Shown here piece by piece: positions 59,076 to 64,000 of a stretch of 64,000 nt of DNA. The first letter of the stretch is position 1. Each line of letters opens with the position of its first letter. Source of the stretch: Symbiodinium natans (lineage: Eukaryota; Sar; Dinophyceae; Suessiales; Symbiodiniaceae); the NCBI GenBank assembly GCA_905221605.1, contig CAJNDS010002462.1, positions 1 to 64,000 of the forward strand. Reading direction: 5' to 3'. A program made the translations under genes and the position numbers. Under the pieces are notes generated by a model. That model was given only the letters and a program-made list of their open reading frames with translations, was not told where the DNA came from and did not search any database.

Positions 59076-61270
59076 TCGTGTCCCCATGGCCGTCTGCAGG
59101 TCAACGCGCACCTACAATGACTCCAACGAGGACAAAGCCAAGACCTTGACTTGCAGCAGGGAGTTTTGAGCCAGCTCGATTTCATCTACTTTGCCAGGAG
59201 CAACTGCGGGAACTCTTCGATTCAACATGTTCCTACAGTGCAACGGGCTGGCATAGTAATAGTATTAAACTAGTATTGTAGAATCCAACATGCGTCTAAG
59301 GGTCCCAGTGCCGAAGCCAGCGCCAGCGTGCCGATATAAGAGTCCTGAAACTCGATGCCACGGACACGCAAGGGTGGCTATTTAGCTATTCATGTCCCTG
59401 CAGTAGGCCGACCAGGTGAATCCAAACAGTCCAAGGATCGACGCGGCTCTGGTAGCGGCTTCCCAAACGAAGAACAGTCTGCAACAACCGGGGCGCTTCG
59501 GCAGTTCCAAGACATGCCAAGAAGTTGTTTTGGGGGGTCAAGCAACATTGCACTTGAGGGTTTGGGAGTGACAGGGTACACACACAAAAGGGTTGCTAAG
59601 GACTTCGGATCGCGCCACTGTTGCCGCAAAGTCGATTGACGTTAAAGTGTTTGTTCTTGCTTCAGTTTTGTTTGTCAGTTGCAAGCTGCAGTCGGAGCAG
59701 GTTCTCTCACAACGCATGCGCATGTTGCACATGTGCCTCGAAGCAGGCGACCACTGCCCGGACGTTTGCTTCTGCCGTGGGGCCTGCAAGCTGCACCTGC
59801 GCAGGCACCTATCTCGAGCAGCCTACATGGGACAGGTACCCTTCAACTGCACCATTGCCAACTGCAGCAATAGCCCAATAGCCTGATACTGCATGCAATT
59901 CATGGTAGCTGGTTGCGCTTGGCTGCAACCTGCTGCGACAACCAGAAGGCGCCTGTGGCAAGTTCGGGTACAGGCACGGAAGTCGCCGAGTCAGCTGCCG
60001 CACCGACTCCATCACCATTTGCATGCGCCGATAATGGAGAATCCCGATGACCTGAGCGGCTTCAAAGTTCGGGGTCTGGAGACGGCGTACAGAACACTGC
60101 GAAGCCACGGCACTGACAGCAAACAACCTGTCGCAGTTTCCAAGGCGGCTGCTGCAAAGACGGATGACACGGAGCCGTGTGCGTACGCCATAAGGGCGGC
60201 CTGTACCACGCAGTAGGATACCTCAGCTCCAGTACTGTTGTATGATGTTGTATGTGGGTGTTTAGTATAGCTTACGAGCTTTTGATCACGTGTGCTGACA
60301 TGTCTTCCAGCAGGATGAGCGGCAACATGGCTCTGCTTGCCAAATCCGGCACCCAGGACGTCCTCTACATGGGCTTCATCACCCAGCTCACCTCAACTGT
60401 GTCATTTAAGTGATGCAGGATTTAGCCAACCAATGCCAACCACCAAGCAGGTGAGGGGCTCAGGCTTCGGGGATGTTGAGGGTTTCAAGATGGGCTCGGT
60501 GTCTCATGAGTCTCATGAGCTCTTGCAAAGCGGCCGTAGCACTTCACACAGCGCCAGGCAATTGGGAAAAGGGCCGGGAAGAGTGCAAAAACACCTGGCA
60601 GGGACAAAAACCACGAGAACCCACAGATGACTTTCTAGGAATGGACGCGCCGAGCGTCCTCCCAGACAGCGGCCTGCAACTATAAATTTCTGTTGCTCCC
60701 TTATTTCGTCAGCAGCGCGGCGGTACAGGATGTGCAGTACCTGATGGGCACCTTACACGATCACGGCAGATTCTCAGCGCCGAAGACGCCACACTGCACA
60801 GAGTGTGCCGCACTCAGGCACTCAGGCAGCCTGGCGCTGATGATCTCAGGCCAAGGGCTCACTCGCCGAATGCCCGGAGAGAAGTTCACACTTACCTCTC
60901 GGGAGAGGGCCTTGCGCGGAATGCTCGGTGCAGGGTTGACGACGAAACTGTTTCAGATGATTGAATCTTTGCTGCTTCTGCTGAGCCGCGCGAGTGAGAC
61001 GCGGACACAATGAAGAACTTCTCAGCTCTGAATTTGTACAATGTCCCGTTAGCATCCTCGGATGACGGTCACATTGCACAGACCCTTGGACTCCTTGGAC
61101 CAGTGGAAGTGCCAAGCATCTCGTCCCAGACCTGCCAAGATCTCCAGCTGCTCACATCCTGCCTCAAAATTCAGCAGCTTAGGAGCTTAGGCCATGCAAG
61201 CTGCAGCTCAGCAATCCGGTGGCCAACAAGGCACACATCCTGCTCAAAGAATATCTGATGCAGGTCAGCA
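59076..61270. other. No assigned gene
   Basis: Only short open stretches. A minus-strand segment at about 60115-60210 (QAALMAYAHGSVSSVFAAAAL) is protein-like and could be an exon. Confidence 0.3.
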
Positions 61271-61279
61271 CCTTCAGGT

Positions 61280-62080
61280 CAAGACTTCAAGGGCTCAAGT
61301 CGGGGTTGGAGGGAGGAGAAATCTTGTATGAATCGCAGGTTCTCACTCCACCCAAGGCGTTTGAAACATACAATTTCATCTGTTCTCCGTTTACATGCTT
61401 TTGACATCTTTTGGCAGGAGGCAAGTCCGCCTTGAAAATGTGAACCCTTCTCCATTTCCATCAACAGAATGTCATCTGGAACGGGGAGCCATGTGGAGAT
61501 GAGCTGCATCTGACCCGTCCATCTCAGATGAGCGAAACTTACTTCAACCAAGCTCGATCGTGTGCACACCTGCTTCAAAAAGCCTTAGTCAGATGGTTGT
61601 GGCGAGGACTATCAGTGATGAACACAGGAACCAAGTCTCTTTGCTGCAATGCGCTTCGGTGCATTTTGCCAGAGTTCGTACTCCTCCGGGGAGAGCCCGC
61701 TGTACTTCCTTTGTCCGCACGATGTTGGGTGGTGCTTCTTGTAACTCGCCAGCAAGTTTAGTGGGCTGACGTGGCCAACAAATTCTTTGGGTGTTGGCAA
61801 ACTGCGGTCGAGTTGCAGAGCGATCATTGAGCGATGGGTGATCATGGCAAGACAGGGCACGAGCACGACCTCGGCGACGCCAATGTCGTTCTCCACAAAA
61901 CTCTCGTAATAGAGTGCCTCCCAGGGACGACTGCCAAAGCAAACCGAAGCCCTAAACAACCCTTCAAGCTTCACCTTCAATTTGATAGCTGCCCAGTTGC
62001 AAAAAGAACAACATTGGCGTAGACGATCGTTGGGATTAGGTTCCAGAAGATTGCCACGGCTCCACACGGACACGGCCAAA
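61280..62080 (-). CDS. Unassigned minus-strand exons
   Basis: The gene is not recognised. Protein-like minus-strand stretches include EALYYESFVENDIGVAEVVL (about 61920-61860), followed by a hydrophobic segment and LQLDRSLPTPKEFVGHVSPL. Further segments read YSGLSPEEYELWQNAPKRI (about 61690-61635) and LGWSENLRFIQDFSSLQPRL (about 61355-61290). A membrane-associated protein is possible. Exon borders are unknown. Confidence 0.33.
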
Positions 62081-62256
62081 TAAGCGTGTTAGCAAGCGTC
62101 TTCTCCTCCCCCATGATCAAGAAGAAAGGAATGCCTCCCGAGATTCCAGAGTGGGAGCTCGAAAGCAGCTATTGGTAGGTAATCACCTCCACATGAATGG
62201 TAGGGGGAGCCATCGCGAAAGGGGCTGCGAAGCTGTGACAGTTTTTTCCCGAAAGC

Positions 62257-62970
62257 ATGGCGAGGGTTTTTCAGCGGAGGTGGTCTTCGGGAAGATTCTT
62301 CGTCATCGATGATGCATGGATGGCTTTCGTGATGGATAGCGGATGGATGGATGGCGTGATGGATTTCGTGGGTCCCCTCATGAACCTCATATGTTTTAAA
62401 GCTCGCCGCTTCTACCCAAAAAATCGCGCTGGCGCGTGGGACGCCTTCGCATGTCCGTCCGCAAGCGACAACCTTTTGCGTGTTCTTGGGGTGTCGCGAC
62501 GCTGGTGCGTGGGAGGCGTTCGCATTTTGGCTTGCGAACGATTCTGCGTGTTCTTGGGGTGTCGCGACGTTCTCGGCGTGTTGTGCTCGCCGGCGGTTTG
62601 TACATCGTTTGGCTTGCATGTCATGTCACGCTCTACAGCGACTTCTACAGAAGTCGCGGCTGCCAAGGATCTCGTGCAGAATACGCATGCGCAAGGTGCT
62701 GCTGTTGTGGCAGTTCGTGGTGCTTCCTTGGCGTGCAGTTCGCGACTAAATCACGTGAGAGCAGGTTTAGGGTTTAGGTTTTAGAACTTAGGGTTTAGAG
62801 ATGTTTAGAGTCTAATAAGGTTTACGTTTACAGCGACGTGAAGCGCACAGGCGAACATCTTCCAGCGGAGGTGGTTTTCGTGAAGCTTCTTCGTTGTCGT
62901 TGACGCACGGATGGATGTCGTCATGGATGTCGTGATGGATGTTGTGATGGATGACGCGTGCATGGATGCC
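62257..62970. repeat. Pair of diverged direct repeats, plus a 70-bp tandem duplication
   Basis: A block with CAGCGGAGGTGGT..TTCG followed by repeated ATGGATGG / GTGATGGAT motifs at about 62270-62370 recurs at about 62860-62970. Between them, a unit ending TGCGTGTTCTTGGGGTGTCG is present twice in tandem (about 62431-62501 and 62502-62567). Confidence 0.6.
62764..62800 (+). repeat. Interstitial telomere-like repeats
   Basis: Contains TTTAGGGTTTAGG followed shortly by TTAGGGTTTAG, degenerate units of the TTTAGGG motif. Confidence 0.5.
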
Positions 62971-64000
62971 GTCTCAATCACTTAAAATAGCGATGTCTTA
63001 AGCACGGCTCAAAAATGCTTTCGCCACAACAAATCTCCAGTTGTTTATTTGATCACCTAGGTGCATTCAGCTCTGCCTAGTTACTGCCAAGGAACTGAAG
63101 GGAATGAATATGTGGAGCAGCAGCTGCTGCACAAAGACCCATGCATGGAAGCATTCGGCAGTGTTCTGGTGCATTAGCACGTGCGGAAGGCCATCCTCGT
63201 CCACTCGGAAAGTTGAGTCATCACTCATGTCACCTCAACTCAGCATACCCATCGTTCGGAAACAGTCACATCGCGGAGAGTGTGGGCGTTGGGGAAGCGG
63301 AAACTCTAGTGACTCTAGTGCAACGTAGCAGCAAACACGCGTGCATGTGCCTCCGCTCACATTTTCTGATTTTGAGCCATGCAACTGGAGTGATCTCCGT
63401 CATGATCACAAAAAGGTGTCAGTCTGTACCTTCGAAGCCAGTGATGCTAGACCGGGGAGAAACATCTGTGCCCGCGGGGAGTGATACAACTGTTCAGAAG
63501 GCCGCGTCCCGTCGCTTTGCATGTCGCTTTCGAATCCCAGCTGCCCGTTTGACGTCTTCTCCTCGAGATCGTGCGGGCAGGACGACGACGCCTCAGACCT
63601 GTTGAGGAGGCCCATGGAGTCCATGGAGTCCATGGACGTCTACATCTCTGCTAGGCTCCTGAGGAAGCTTTTGACATGCCTTACAAGCTACCAGTACTTG
63701 GTCCTTGGCGGGCTTCAAGTACGCCGGATTTATGCAAACATGTGCCAGCAGGCGTTGCTCACGATACATGCGCTTTCCCTCCTTGCTCTGAATCTGTACC
63801 CTTGCAGGACTAGCGTGCGCCCCTTTGTCCCATTGTCCACGTATAAGGTGCCAATGGCTGCAGGGCAAGAAACCATGAATAGATATGAATGGGCGCAGTT
63901 GCGTGCTGCCATGCGATGCTGGAGCTTAAGTCTGGCAGGTTCGAAACATTGACATGGCACAGCTTCTGGCCTCTTCCTTCTGGAATTCTGAGGCTGCAAA
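62971..64000 (-). other. Unassigned; minus-strand exon candidates
   Basis: No gene is identified. Minus-strand segments at about 63440-63600 (SEASSSCPHDLEEKTSNGQL) and 63600-63740 (CINPAYLKPAKDQVLVACKAC) are protein-like and may be exons of a gene that continues past the window edge. Confidence 0.3.

Overview
This window looks like nuclear DNA of a dinoflagellate, most likely a Symbiodiniaceae relative. The evidence is internal: introns with GA, GC and GT donors whose acceptor AG is followed by G; four recognisable multi-exon genes and all further exon candidates on the minus strand; a retrotransposon in the dinoflagellate style; many GC-rich and simple repeats; and short TTTAGGG-type telomere-like tracts. 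There is no bacterial gene organisation. Gene names below rest on motifs read by eye, because no database search was possible.

Layout of the host genes, all on the minus strand. A REV1-like Y-family polymerase has exons at about 11.3-14.3 kb. A CorA-type Mg2+ channel runs from 33.4 to 27.8 kb. A secreted-looking GMC oxidoreductase runs from 39.0 to about 35.5 kb. PrimPol runs from about 41.3 to 39.8 kb. A DNA polymerase eta gene runs from about 57.2 to 42.5 kb. Three DNA-damage-tolerance polymerases (REV1, PrimPol, Pol eta) therefore lie in one 46-kb stretch in one orientation. Unassigned minus-strand exon candidates lie at 1-10 kb and 58-64 kb.

Two very large plus-strand retroelements interrupt this array. 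The first (17067-27281) is a complete Ty1/copia-type element. It has identical 96-bp LTRs, a 5-bp target duplication and a 3189-codon open polyprotein. Besides Gag, protease, integrase, RT and RNase H, the polyprotein carries a C5-cytosine-methyltransferase-like domain and a TET/JBP-like 2-oxoglutarate/Fe(II) dioxygenase domain. One element may thus encode both a writer and an oxidiser of modified bases.

The second (44361-54691) is a non-LTR (LINE-like) element with a 13-bp target duplication, sitting inside a Pol eta intron and inside a unit of a G-rich tandem repeat. It encodes a Tpt1/KptA-type RNA 2'-phosphotransferase, an AP-type endonuclease, RT, zinc fingers and a ubiquitin-specific-protease-like domain. 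It also carries an apparent dual-frame segment and at least a dozen copies of a short GC-rich palindrome (GGGGAGCCGA / TCGGCCCC).

The rest is intron and intergenic DNA with microsatellites and minisatellites. No rRNA, tRNA gene, CRISPR array or bacterial-type operon was seen.
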